Part shown: in pieces, positions 14,951 to 22,118 of the stretch
Layout: each line of letters opens with the position of its first letter
Numbering within the stretch: the first letter of the stretch is position 1
Source of the DNA: CAIYRG01 sp035632215
Lineage (GTDB): Bacteria > Pseudomonadota > Alphaproteobacteria > Micropepsales > Micropepsaceae
Reading direction: 5' to 3'
NCBI GenBank assembly: GCA_035632215.1
Contig: DASQHF010000167.1
Span: 1 to 24,889, forward strand
Length of the DNA stretch: 24,889 bases
Made by a program: the position numbers and the translations under genes
The notes under the pieces: generated by a model
What the model was told of the DNA's origin: nothing
Seen by the model: the letters and a program-made list of their open reading frames with translations, nothing else
The model's database searches: none

Positions 14951-14959
14951 AGGGGAAGT

Positions 14960-15490
14960 TTAGGCCGGGCGTCCGGCCCTCGTATAGAGTCGCGGCGCAT
15001 AGGGGTCGGCAACGCCCAAGCGGCCAAGCAGTCGGATTTCGAGGCTCTCCATTTCTTTGGCTTCGCTCTTCTTTTTGTGATCGTAACCAAGGAGATGGAG
15101 CCCGCCATGCGCCGCGAGATGGGCCGCGTGGGCGGCGAAACTCTTCTGCTGCGCGCGCGCCTCTTTTTTCACCACGCCGAAGGCGAGCGCGATGTCGCCG
15201 ACATGCGCACTCCCGGAATCTTCAGCGGGAAAGGAAAGGACATTCGTCGGCGTGTTCTTGCCGCGGAAATCGAAATTCAAGGAGCGCAGTCTCGCATCGT
15301 TCGCGAGGAGCACGACGATGTTGCGTGCTCCCGCTTTCGCCGCCACGTCTTCGATCACAAGCCTTAGCGCGCGACGCATGAGCCGCAGCGCTTGCGTTTC
15401 TTTCCTCCAGCGTGGGTCTTCGATGATTAAATCTATACGCCCGCGTGACCGTCGTGGTGACTTCGTTTTCTTTCTTGCGGGTGCGGGCAA
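14960..15490 (-). CDS. ybeY: Endoribonuclease YbeY
   Basis: 176-residue zinc-dependent enzyme for 16S rRNA 3'-end maturation and ribosome quality control. The three zinc-binding histidines are H128, H132 and H138 in AAHGGLHLLGYDH, and the conserved Arg is R76 in NFDFRGKNTPTNVLSFP. The start is odd: the frame is closed by TAA directly before a TTG at 15490, and no ATG, GTG or Shine-Dalgarno site precedes the conserved region. The extra N-terminus is very basic (KKTKSPRRSRGR). A repeat element ends only about 24 bases upstream, so the original start may have been altered. Gene identity is secure; the start is not. Confidence 0.93.
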   Translation of the reverse strand: MPAPARKKTKSPRRSRGRIDLIIEDPRWRKETQALRLMRRALRLVIEDVAAKAGARNIVVLLANDARLRSLNFDFRGKNTPTNVLSFPAEDSGSAHVGDIALAFGVVKKEARAQQKSFAAHAAHLAAHGGLHLLGYDHKKKSEAKEMESLEIRLLGRLGVADPYAPRLYTRAGRPA

Positions 15491-15513
15491 TTAGAATGCG
15501 CGAGGGGTTTGCG

Positions 15514-15641
15514 CTCTCCCCCTCTCCATAGCCCTCTCCCCCTGCGGGGGGGAGGGGGAATTGAGCGTGATTCCCCTCGCCCCCGTAGGGGGAGAGGTCG
15601 CGAGGGATGGAGCGGCGCGACATCCCGAGCGGGAGAGGGGG
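15514..15641. repeat. GC-rich palindromic intergenic repeat element, copy 1
   Basis: About 128 bases made of alternating C-rich (CCCTCTCCCC) and G-rich (GGGGGAGAGG) blocks that fold on themselves. The outer ends are inverted: CTCTCCCCCTC at the left and GGGAGAGGGGG at the right. It fills most of the 181-base phoH-ybeY gap. The first ~80 bases match the repeat at 24813-24889 in the same orientation. No coding capacity. It resembles REP/MITE-like palindromes scattered through alphaproteobacterial genomes. Confidence 0.85.
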
Positions 15642-15671
15642 CCATGCTTCGGCATCATCGTTTGCAGCCGA

Positions 15672-16685
15672 TCACTCTCCCTTTGGGCGCGGGCGCTTGC
15701 GGTCGCCGCTTTCATGCGTGTTGTAGGCCGACACGATCTTCGTCACCAGCGCATGGCGGACGACATCGGCGGCGGAGAAGCGCGCCACTGCAACGGAATC
15801 GATACCGGCGAGATATTCGATCGCCTGCTCCAACCCTTGCGGACCGGCGGGAAGATCGCTTTGAGAGAGATCGCCCGTCACGACCATGCGGGAGTCTTCG
15901 CCCAAGCGCGTCAGGCACATCTTCATTTGGCCGGGCGTGCAGTTCTGCGCTTCGTCCAGGATCACGAAGGAATGCGCGAGCGTGCGCCCGCGCATGAAGG
16001 CCAAGGGCGCCACCTCGATGACGCCCGTTTCCATCAGCTTGACGCATTTCTCGCCCATGACCTCGAACAGCGCGTCATAGAGCGGGCGCAAATAAGGATC
16101 GATCTTCTCTTTCAAGTCTCCGGGGAGAAATCCAAGCCGTTCGCCTGCCTCGAGCGCGGGCCGCGCGAGGACGAGGCGATCGACGCGTCGCTCGTGCAAC
16201 AGATGCGCACCGAACGCCGCCGCGAGATAGGTCTTTCCCGTGCCCGCCGGGCCGACCCCGAACACGAGCTCGTTGTTGCGCATCAGCTCGATATAAGCCG
16301 CCTGCGCGGCCGAACGCGCGCGCGTGATCTTGCCCGCGGCCGTGCGAAGCGTGGCGCCCGCGGGCTGCCGCGCTTCGACAAGCGCGGTCTCGGCAAAGGA
16401 GATCTCGGCGTCGATGTCGGCAAGCCCGATCTCTTCGCCCGAATCAAGACGGGTATAGAGCGCGCGCAAGACGGAGGCTGCGTGCTCGCGTGCTCCTGGT
16501 TCTCCCTCGATTGCGACCAGATTGCCGCGCGTGGCGACGGTGACGCCGAGCTTCTGCTCCAGCCGGACGAAATGGCGGCTGTGGTTCCCGGCAAGCGCGG
16601 GCAGAAGCCCATTGCGCCGGAATTCGAGCGTCACCTGTTCGCGGGCGGCGACCGGCACCTCGTGTTTGCCGTGGCGCGGGGTCAA
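15672..16685 (-). CDS. phoH: PhoH family ATPase
   Basis: 337-residue cytoplasmic P-loop protein, probably an RNA-linked ATPase or helicase, paired with YbeY in most proteobacteria. An N-terminal KH-like region (~15-75, VTLEFRRNGLLPALAG..HFVRLEQKLGV) is followed by Walker A GPAGTGKT (145-152), then AFMRGRTLAHSFVILDEAQN with the DEAQ Walker B (244-247) and ARFSAADVVRHALVTKIV near the end. The frame opens with TTG 16685 overlapping the miaB stop by four bases (TTGA). In-frame GTGs at 16658 and 16634 are possible shorter starts. The highly charged C-terminal tail RKRPRPKGE is unconserved. Confidence 0.95.
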   Translation of the reverse strand: MTPRHGKHEVPVAAREQVTLEFRRNGLLPALAGNHSRHFVRLEQKLGVTVATRGNLVAIEGEPGAREHAASVLRALYTRLDSGEEIGLADIDAEISFAETALVEARQPAGATLRTAAGKITRARSAAQAAYIELMRNNELVFGVGPAGTGKTYLAAAFGAHLLHERRVDRLVLARPALEAGERLGFLPGDLKEKIDPYLRPLYDALFEVMGEKCVKLMETGVIEVAPLAFMRGRTLAHSFVILDEAQNCTPGQMKMCLTRLGEDSRMVVTGDLSQSDLPAGPQGLEQAIEYLAGIDSVAVARFSAADVVRHALVTKIVSAYNTHESGDRKRPRPKGE

Positions 16686-18043
16686 GCGATCGCCATTGCC
16701 GGAGAGACCGGAACCGAATCCACAAGAACGCCGCGCAAGCTGTTCGGCAATACCGCCGCGATTTCCACTTGCCTGATCTCGCCGATGAAGTCTTCGGCGC
16801 CGGCGACATGGACGGGCTGAAGATAAGGGCTGCGCCCGACCGCTTGGCCGTTCTTGCGTCCGGGCTTGTCGAAGAGCACGGGAAGCACCTTGCCGCGGCA
16901 GCCCTGATTGAAGCGGTGCTGCTGCTCGGTCAGTAACGCCTGGAGCCGCGAGAGGCGCTCGGCTTTCACTTCGTCCGGAATTTGTCGGGCGACCGCTGCC
17001 GGAGTCCCCGGACGAGGGCTGTATTTGAAGGAGAAAGATCCCGCGTAATCGACCTCGCGCACGAGCGAAAGCGTCGCCTCGAAGTCTTTCTCCGTCTCGC
17101 CCGGAAAGCCGACGATGAAATCGGACGACACCGCAATATCGCGGCGCGCAGCGCGAATGCGCTCTACGAGCCGCAAATAGTCGTCGCGCCCGTGCCCGCG
17201 ATTCATCGCGCTCAGAATGCGATCCGAACCCGACTGAACGGGGAGATGCAGATAAGGCATCAGCGTCTCGATCTCGCCATGCGCAGCGATGAGATCCTCG
17301 TTCATGTCGCGCGGATGGCTCGTGGTGTAGCGGAGCCGCTTCAAGCCCTCGATGCGCGACAGACGCCGGATGAGCTGCGCCAGAGTCCAGCGTTCGCCGT
17401 CGGGACCTTTGCCGCGATAGGCATTCACGTTTTGACCTAGAAGCGTGATTTCGCGCGCGCCCTTATCCGTCAAGCGCTGCGCCTCGGCCTCGATCTCCAA
17501 GACGGGGCGCGAGAATTCCGCGCCGCGCGTATAGGGAACGACGCAGAAGGTGCAGAACTTGTCGCAGCCTTCCTGAACGGTGAGGAACGCGGTGAAGCCG
17601 TCGACGCGGCTCTCCTCGGGCAAATGGTCGAACTTGTCCTCGGCCGGGAATTCGGTTTCGAGCGCATGTCCCAAGCCGCGCGCGATCTTCGCGATCATCT
17701 CCGGCAAGCGATGATAGGACTGCGGACCCACGACGATGTCTACGGCGGGCTGGCGCGCGATGATCTCGGCGCCTTCGGCTTGCGCGACGCAGCCCGCGAC
17801 CGCGATCACCATCGAGCGGCCTTGGGTTTTGCGCTCTTCTTTGAGTTTCTTGAGCTTGCCAAGCTCGGAATAGACCTTCTCGGCCGCCTTCTCGCGGATG
17901 TGGCAGGTGTTGAGGACGACCATGTCGGCGTCCTCGGGCTCTTGGCTCAAGTCATAGCCCAACGGCGTCAACAGATCCCCCATGCGGACGGAATCGTAGA
18001 CGTTCATCTGGCAGCCATAGGTCTTGATGTAGAGCTTCTTCAT
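16682..18043 (-). CDS. miaB: tRNA-2-methylthio-N6-dimethylallyladenosine synthase MiaB
   Basis: 453-residue radical-SAM methylthiotransferase modifying A37 of tRNAs that read UNN codons. The UPF0004 domain holds C11, C47 and C85, ligands of the auxiliary 4Fe-4S cluster. The radical-SAM domain holds C160-x3-C164-x2-C167 (CDKFCTFC). The C-terminal TRAM domain (~375-440) includes the PVLFDKPGRKNGQ-type segment. Start MKKLYIKTYGCQMN is canonical. It lies 61 bases after plsC and overlaps phoH by four bases. The Fe-S scaffold gene nifU is in the same cluster, though its link to MiaB is only by position. Confidence 0.97.
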   Translation of the reverse strand: MKKLYIKTYGCQMNVYDSVRMGDLLTPLGYDLSQEPEDADMVVLNTCHIREKAAEKVYSELGKLKKLKEERKTQGRSMVIAVAGCVAQAEGAEIIARQPAVDIVVGPQSYHRLPEMIAKIARGLGHALETEFPAEDKFDHLPEESRVDGFTAFLTVQEGCDKFCTFCVVPYTRGAEFSRPVLEIEAEAQRLTDKGAREITLLGQNVNAYRGKGPDGERWTLAQLIRRLSRIEGLKRLRYTTSHPRDMNEDLIAAHGEIETLMPYLHLPVQSGSDRILSAMNRGHGRDDYLRLVERIRAARRDIAVSSDFIVGFPGETEKDFEATLSLVREVDYAGSFSFKYSPRPGTPAAVARQIPDEVKAERLSRLQALLTEQQHRFNQGCRGKVLPVLFDKPGRKNGQAVGRSPYLQPVHVAGAEDFIGEIRQVEIAAVLPNSLRGVLVDSVPVSPAMAIA

Positions 18044-18104
18044 ATCCGCCTGTCTATCCGTGGCGGTTTATAGAGGCGGCGAGAAAGATCGGCAAAGCGT
18101 CCGT

Positions 18105-18971
18105 TCATGCCGTTTCCTCGGCTTCGGGCTCTTCCTCGCGCAACCCCCCGATGAGCTCCTCATTGCGGATTTCCGCGGCCGCTTTGGGCCCATGGAGCGC
18201 GCGGATGACGCCGGCGCGAACGGTCGCCTCGACGATTGCGGCAAGGCGCTTGCGGTCGCCAGCCTCGGCGATGGTCAAAGGCGTGTGAAGCTCGACGACA
18301 ACGTCGATCGGCCCCATCCAGAACGCTTCCCAGAAATGGGGCACCAGCTCCATATCGCCGTACCAGGCGAAGAACGGCCTGGTCTCGCGGCCCATCGGCA
18401 TGCCATGCAGGCCGACATAGGCGATCGAGACGGGCTGAACCGGCACATGGCGCAAGTGGTGCTCGGCATCTTCGCCCAAATCGAGTTCGGCCGCCGAGAA
18501 GAGCGAGCTCTTGAAGGGAAACACGCGGTTTCCGTCGCTGGATGTCCCTTCCGGGAAGATCACAAGCGCTTCGCCGGCGGCCAAGCGCCTTCGGATCGTG
18601 TCGCGGTCTTCGGCCGCCTTCGCGCGCTCACGGCGGATGAAGATCGTGCGCTGGAGGCGCGCCAGCGTGCCGAAGAATGCCCAAGCGCCGACTTCCTGCT
18701 TGGCGACGAAACTCAATGGCGCGACCGTCGAGAGGATCGGAATGTCCATCCAGCCAAGGTGATTGGCGGCCATCAAGACACCGCCCGAGGCCGGCGCGCC
18801 GACGAGCGAGACCTTCAGGCCTATGAGCCGGCAAACACCCCGGTGATAGGCTTTGGGCAAACGGCGCGCCAATCCCAAATCCAATCGCACCGCGATCACC
18901 TGCACCGGCGCCAACAAGAGCGTCACGAACAGGAAAATGAAGATGAGCCACGCGGCGCGAAGCGTCGCCAT
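18105..18971 (-). CDS. plsC: 1-acyl-sn-glycerol-3-phosphate acyltransferase
   Basis: 288-residue membrane-bound acyltransferase that adds the second acyl chain to lysophosphatidic acid. An N-terminal hydrophobic segment (~residues 5-28) anchors it. Motif I is NHLGWMD (catalytic H71, D76), and motif III is FPEGTSSDG at ~139-147. The family is also used for ornithine-lipid synthesis (OlsA), which cannot be excluded. I prefer ATG 18971, with AGGG at suitable spacing; a GTG at 18977 would overlap the fur stop as GTGA. The acidic tail EEEPEAEETA is unusual but harmless. Confidence 0.9.
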   Translation of the reverse strand: MATLRAAWLIFIFLFVTLLLAPVQVIAVRLDLGLARRLPKAYHRGVCRLIGLKVSLVGAPASGGVLMAANHLGWMDIPILSTVAPLSFVAKQEVGAWAFFGTLARLQRTIFIRRERAKAAEDRDTIRRRLAAGEALVIFPEGTSSDGNRVFPFKSSLFSAAELDLGEDAEHHLRHVPVQPVSIAYVGLHGMPMGRETRPFFAWYGDMELVPHFWEAFWMGPIDVVVELHTPLTIAEAGDRKRLAAIVEATVRAGVIRALHGPKAAAEIRNEELIGGLREEEPEAEETA

Positions 18972-18973
18972 TT

Positions 18974-19432
18974 TCACCCTAAAGGACGATTCGGCTTCTT
19001 GCCGCCCTTGGGAATACCGTAGAGCTCGAGCCGGTGATCGACGAGCTCGAAGCCGAGCTCTTCCGCCACCCGGCGCTGGAGCTTTTCGATCTCCTCGTTG
19101 ACAAACTCGATGACGCGACCCGTCGAAAGATCGATCAGATGGTCATGATGTTCGGCGATTTCTTCATAGCGTGAGCGGCTCGCACCGCTCGCATCGCGGA
19201 AGTCGTGGCGTTCGAGGATGCCAGCGTCCTCGAACAATTTGACGGTGCGATAGACGGTTGCGATCGAGATGTGCGGATCGACGGCAATGGCGCGGCGATA
19301 AAGCTCCTCGGCATCGGGGTGATCGTATGCCTCGGCCACGACGCGCGCGATGATGCGGCGCTGCTCGGTCATGCGCAGCCCCTTGTCGAGGCAGGCCTTT
19401 TCGATGCGATTCAAGGCGTCGGTCCGGTTCAC
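18974..19432 (-). CDS. fur: Fur/Mur family metal-responsive repressor
   Basis: 152-residue metalloregulator. The winged-helix domain includes TEQRRIIARVV (22-32) and the recognition helix ISIATVYRTVKLFEDAGI (55-72). The metal/dimer region includes HHDH (95-98), the ITEFxxEEIExLQ-type helix and LVDHRLELYG with H133. The paired CxxC structural-zinc cysteines of E. coli Fur are absent; the only Cys is C14. That pattern is typical of alphaproteobacterial Fur, which often acts as the manganese regulator Mur. GTG 19432 with GAGGAGG upstream is a strong start. It lies in the tsaB-rimI-fur-plsC run, 50 bases after rimI. Confidence 0.93.
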   Translation of the reverse strand: MNRTDALNRIEKACLDKGLRMTEQRRIIARVVAEAYDHPDAEELYRRAIAVDPHISIATVYRTVKLFEDAGILERHDFRDASGASRSRYEEIAEHHDHLIDLSTGRVIEFVNEEIEKLQRRVAEELGFELVDHRLELYGIPKGGKKPNRPLG

Positions 19433-19482
19433 GGGCCACCTCCTCGGGTCATTCTATTCCACCGTTGGGCCGGCGGGCGAGA

Positions 19483-19956
19483 TCAAATTGGACCACGATC
19501 CAACGGGAGCGTGGCACGGAGCATGACCGCGTCCAAGACGGTCCCATCGGCACGGCGATAATATTTTTGCCGCCGCCCGACGATTTCGAATCCGGCGCGG
19601 CGATAGAGCGTGATCGCGCCGTGATTGTCCTCTGCGACCTCGAGGAACATTTCGCGCGCGCCGAGAGCATGGGCCTCCTTGGCGGCCGTTTTTAAAAGCG
19701 TGAGCGCGAGCCCTTTGCGCCGCGCTCCGTCGATGGTTCCGAGGGTGAGAATCTCACACTCGTCCAAGGCCACCTGGACCAGGATGAAGGACTGCGACTC
19801 ACTCTCAGTTTTGTCCGCCGCCAACAACGCGACAGCGCCAGGGCGGTCGAGCAGACGGCGAAACGATTCAGCGCTCCACCGATCGTCGAAGCAAGCGCCA
19901 TGCAACGACGCGAGCTCGCGCACGTCTTCGAGCGACGCGTGGCGGATGCGTATCAA
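19483..19956 (-). CDS. rimI: Ribosomal-protein alanine N-acetyltransferase RimI-like
   Basis: 157-residue GNAT acetyltransferase; RimI acetylates the N-terminal alanine of ribosomal protein S18. Motif A, the acetyl-CoA loop, is TIDGARRKGLALTLL (~74-88). Motif B, EVAEDNHGAITLYRRAGFEIVGRRQKYY, is typical of RimI. TTG 19956 is the start, sharing TTGA with the tsaB stop and having GGAG about eight bases before it. Coupling to tsaB is the common arrangement in bacteria. Divergence in motif A (RRKGLA in place of RGxGxG/A) leaves some doubt over the substrate. Confidence 0.9.
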   Translation of the reverse strand: MIRIRHASLEDVRELASLHGACFDDRWSAESFRRLLDRPGAVALLAADKTESESQSFILVQVALDECEILTLGTIDGARRKGLALTLLKTAAKEAHALGAREMFLEVAEDNHGAITLYRRAGFEIVGRRQKYYRRADGTVLDAVMLRATLPLDRGPI

Positions 19957-20624
19957 CGGATCGCTCCGGGCGGTTTGGCGTCCGGTGGCCGCAAATAAAG
20001 CGGCTTCGGCGGTGGCCCTTCCTGCGCGTGCGCGCCAAGGCGCGCGACGAAGACCGCATCGGGCTGGCGAATAGCGCTGTCGATGGGAGCAAAGCCTGCG
20101 TCGCGGAGCAACGGGATCAGCGCTTCGGCGCCGGTGCCCGCGACAGCAACGGCGCCCTTTTTCGCGGCCGTTCCTATCCGCTCGGGCGCGTGTGCAAGAA
20201 CGATCAGCTCGGGCGCGATGAGCGCTTCAGCCCGCGAGCGCGCGCCGAGATAAATCTCGCCGCGCTTGGCATCGGCGGCCACGATCGCCCAATCGGCATC
20301 CGCGATCTTTTCGAGCGCGGCTTCGGCCATGACATCGAGCGTCGTCACGCCGACCGCCGGAATTTTCAGAGCGAGCGCCATGGCGCGCGCGAACGCAAGC
20401 CCGACGCGCTGTCCGGTGAACGTGCCGGGGCCCGTCGTGACCGCAATCCGATTAAGCGCCGCGTAGGATAGGCCAGCGTTGCGCATGAGCGCGTCCACCA
20501 TCGGGGCCAATGCTTCCGCATGCCCGCGCTGCATCTCTTCGAAGGCATGCGCGACGACGCGCGCGTCGGCAGTGAGCGCCGCCGAACAGGCGCCCAAGGC
20601 CGTATCGATGCCGAGGATGTTCAC
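19953..20624 (-). CDS. tsaB: tRNA threonylcarbamoyladenosine biosynthesis protein TsaB
   Basis: 223-residue ASKHA-fold protein lacking catalysis. It partners TsaD and TsaE in making t6A37 on ANN-decoding tRNAs. N-terminal MNILGIDTALGACSAAL is the phosphate-loop-like strand; HAEALAPMVDALMRNAGL and VTTGPGTFTGQRVGLAFARAMALAL are diagnostic. Length fits TsaB rather than the longer TsaD. It starts 9 bases after the nitroreductase gene and shares its stop with rimI. Confidence 0.95.
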   Translation of the reverse strand: MNILGIDTALGACSAALTADARVVAHAFEEMQRGHAEALAPMVDALMRNAGLSYAALNRIAVTTGPGTFTGQRVGLAFARAMALALKIPAVGVTTLDVMAEAALEKIADADWAIVAADAKRGEIYLGARSRAEALIAPELIVLAHAPERIGTAAKKGAVAVAGTGAEALIPLLRDAGFAPIDSAIRQPDAVFVARLGAHAQEGPPPKPLYLRPPDAKPPGAIR

Positions 20625-20633
20625 TAAGCACGC

Positions 20634-21227
20634 CTACAAGATCTTGCATGCCTCGTCGAACGTGAGACGTCCGGCGCGCGGCCTAACTCCGCTCTCGTCG
20701 CCAAAGCCGAGATTGCAGAGGAAATTCGACTTGATCGACGTTCCGGAGAAAAATTCCTTGTCCACACCGTCATTGTTGAAGCCCGACATCGGCCCGCAGT
20801 CGAGGCCGAGAGCCCGCGCGGCGAGAATGAAATAGCCGCCCTGGAGGCTCGCATTGCGGAACGCGGCGAGTTCAATTTCCGCCGGATCCCTCTTCGCCCA
20901 GGAATCGCGCGCCTCGGGATTGGGACTGAGCTTTCCCATCATCTCGTAGAATTTGAGATCATAGGCGAGGATGGCGGTCGCGGGCGCGAGCATCGTCTGT
21001 TCGACATTGCCCTTGTTCAAGTGCGGCCTCAGGCGTTCTTTCGCTTCCTTCGAGACGATGAACCAGATGCGCGCGGGCGAAGTGTTGTTGGTGGTCGGGG
21101 CCCAGCGCATCAGGTCGAAGATCGCCATAAGCATCTGCGGTGTGACGGGCTCGGGCCGCCATTTCCGATGCGTGTGTGCTTTGCGGAAAAGGGTGTCCAG
21201 AGCCTCATCGTTCACGGCATGGGCCAC
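20634..21227 (-). CDS. RutE/HadB-like NADPH nitroreductase (malonic semialdehyde reductase family)
   Basis: 197-residue FMN-dependent nitroreductase-fold enzyme. It resembles RutE (malonic semialdehyde reductase of pyrimidine catabolism) along its length: THRKWRPEPV near the start, LMRWAPTTNNTSPARIWF, AFRNASLQGGYFILAARALGLDCGPMSGF and SNFLCNLGFGD. GTG 21227 with AGGAG six bases upstream is the start. No other rut genes are nearby; it sits between nifU (36 bases) and tsaB (9 bases) as part of the operon. Its true aldehyde or quinone substrate is uncertain. Confidence 0.9.
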   Translation of the reverse strand: MAHAVNDEALDTLFRKAHTHRKWRPEPVTPQMLMAIFDLMRWAPTTNNTSPARIWFIVSKEAKERLRPHLNKGNVEQTMLAPATAILAYDLKFYEMMGKLSPNPEARDSWAKRDPAEIELAAFRNASLQGGYFILAARALGLDCGPMSGFNNDGVDKEFFSGTSIKSNFLCNLGFGDESGVRPRAGRLTFDEACKIL

Positions 21228-21263
21228 GGCGCACTCCTGTTCGGAAACCGGAAATCAGAAGGT

Positions 21264-21821
21264 CTAAACCGCCTCGACCGCGGACACTTCCGGAATGTAA
21301 TGGCGGAGCATGTTCTCGATGCCGTTCTTGAGCGTGATGGTCGAGGACGGACAGCCCGAGCATGAGCCCTGCAAATGCAGGAACACCGTGCCCGAACCTG
21401 CGTTGAAGCCCTTGAAGATGATGTCGCCGCCGTCATTGGCGACCGCGGGCCGCACGCGCGTGTCGATCAGCTCCTTGATCTGGGCGACGATCTCGCCCTC
21501 CTCGCCCTCGTAAACGGGCTCGGCTTCGGCGTCAGCCTCGCTCTCGAACAGCGGCAGCTGCCTCGTGAAGTGCTCCATGATGGCGCCGAGGATCGCGGGC
21601 TTCAAATGCCGCCAATCGCCGTCGCGCTTGGTGACCGTGATGAAGTCCGCGCCGAAGAACACGCGCTCGACTTCGGGAATGGAAAAAATGCGAGCCGCCA
21701 AGGGCGAGCGCTCGCCGGCTTCCCTATCGGGGAAGTCGATGGTGCCCTCCTTCATGACCTCGCAGCCGGGGAGGAACTTCAAAGTCGCCGGATTGGGCGT
21801 CGTCTCGGTCTGAATGAACAT
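21264..21821 (-). CDS. NifU-like Fe-S cluster scaffold/carrier (NfuA type)
   Basis: 185-residue Fe-S carrier. The N-terminal Nfu domain (~1-88) begins MFIQTETTPNPATLKFLPG, which fixes the start at 21821 despite a longer open frame from a TTG at 21866. The C-terminal NifU domain (~108-180) has the cluster-binding C154-x2-C157 (GSCSGCPSS) and VANDGGDI. An acidic linker joins them. It is the first gene of the minus-strand operon and divergent from the small zinc-ribbon gene. No clear Shine-Dalgarno precedes the ATG. Confidence 0.94.
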   Translation of the reverse strand: MFIQTETTPNPATLKFLPGCEVMKEGTIDFPDREAGERSPLAARIFSIPEVERVFFGADFITVTKRDGDWRHLKPAILGAIMEHFTRQLPLFESEADAEAEPVYEGEEGEIVAQIKELIDTRVRPAVANDGGDIIFKGFNAGSGTVFLHLQGSCSGCPSSTITLKNGIENMLRHYIPEVSAVEAV

Positions 21822-21884
21822 GCGGGAGATATTGCGCTTGGAGACGCTTTCTGCCAGAGTGAACAAAAAGGGAACAGTCGGATT

Positions 21885-22109
21885 ATGAGCGATACGACCG
21901 CGCCAGACATCGATTTGTCAGCGTGCTGTCACGCGCCGATCGGATATGACGCCTGGGTGGACAGCAACGGCGAACTCTGCGGCGGGCCATATGACCATTG
22001 TATTTGTATGAACTGCGGCACGGAGAACCCCGAGCTTTGGGACGGAAAGTCCCCACTCCCCGAGGAACCCCGCGGACCCGACTCGCCCTTTGAGGCCGAA
22101 CAAGACTGA
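21885..22109 (+). CDS. Small zinc-ribbon-like hypothetical protein
   Basis: 74 residues with a compact cysteine cluster: Cys14, Cys15 and His16, then Cys32, Cys39, Cys41 and Cys44 (CICMNCGTENPE). The CxxCG end looks like one half of a zinc ribbon. The tail is acidic and Pro-rich. AAGGGAA about 11 bases before ATG 21885 is a reasonable ribosome site. It is divergent from nifU (63-base gap) and convergent with the DpnI homologue, 9 bases apart. No function is assignable; a small nucleic-acid or metal-binding adaptor is possible. Confidence 0.68.
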   Translation: MSDTTAPDIDLSACCHAPIGYDAWVDSNGELCGGPYDHCICMNCGTENPELWDGKSPLPEEPRGPDSPFEAEQD

Positions 22110-22118
22110 CGGAGTTGG

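Noticed and set aside
15514..15641. Repeat element as a CRISPR array or coding region
   Set aside because: There are no regular direct repeats with unique spacers. It is a palindromic C-rich/G-rich block structure with only low-complexity frames.
15561..16820. 419-codon + strand frame opposite phoH
   Set aside because: Antisense shadow of phoH and the repeat. The composition is Arg/Ala/His-rich with no recognisable motif.
18060..19022. 320-codon + strand frame opposite plsC
   Set aside because: Antisense shadow of plsC, which has clear acyltransferase motifs.
21822..21866. TTG 21866 as the nifU start
   Set aside because: The 15 extra residues are not part of the family; conserved MFIQTE begins at ATG 21821.
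21375..21884. Upstream extension of the small zinc-ribbon frame to 244 codons
   Set aside because: The extension runs antisense through nifU. Only the part from ATG 21885 is outside another gene and has a ribosome site.
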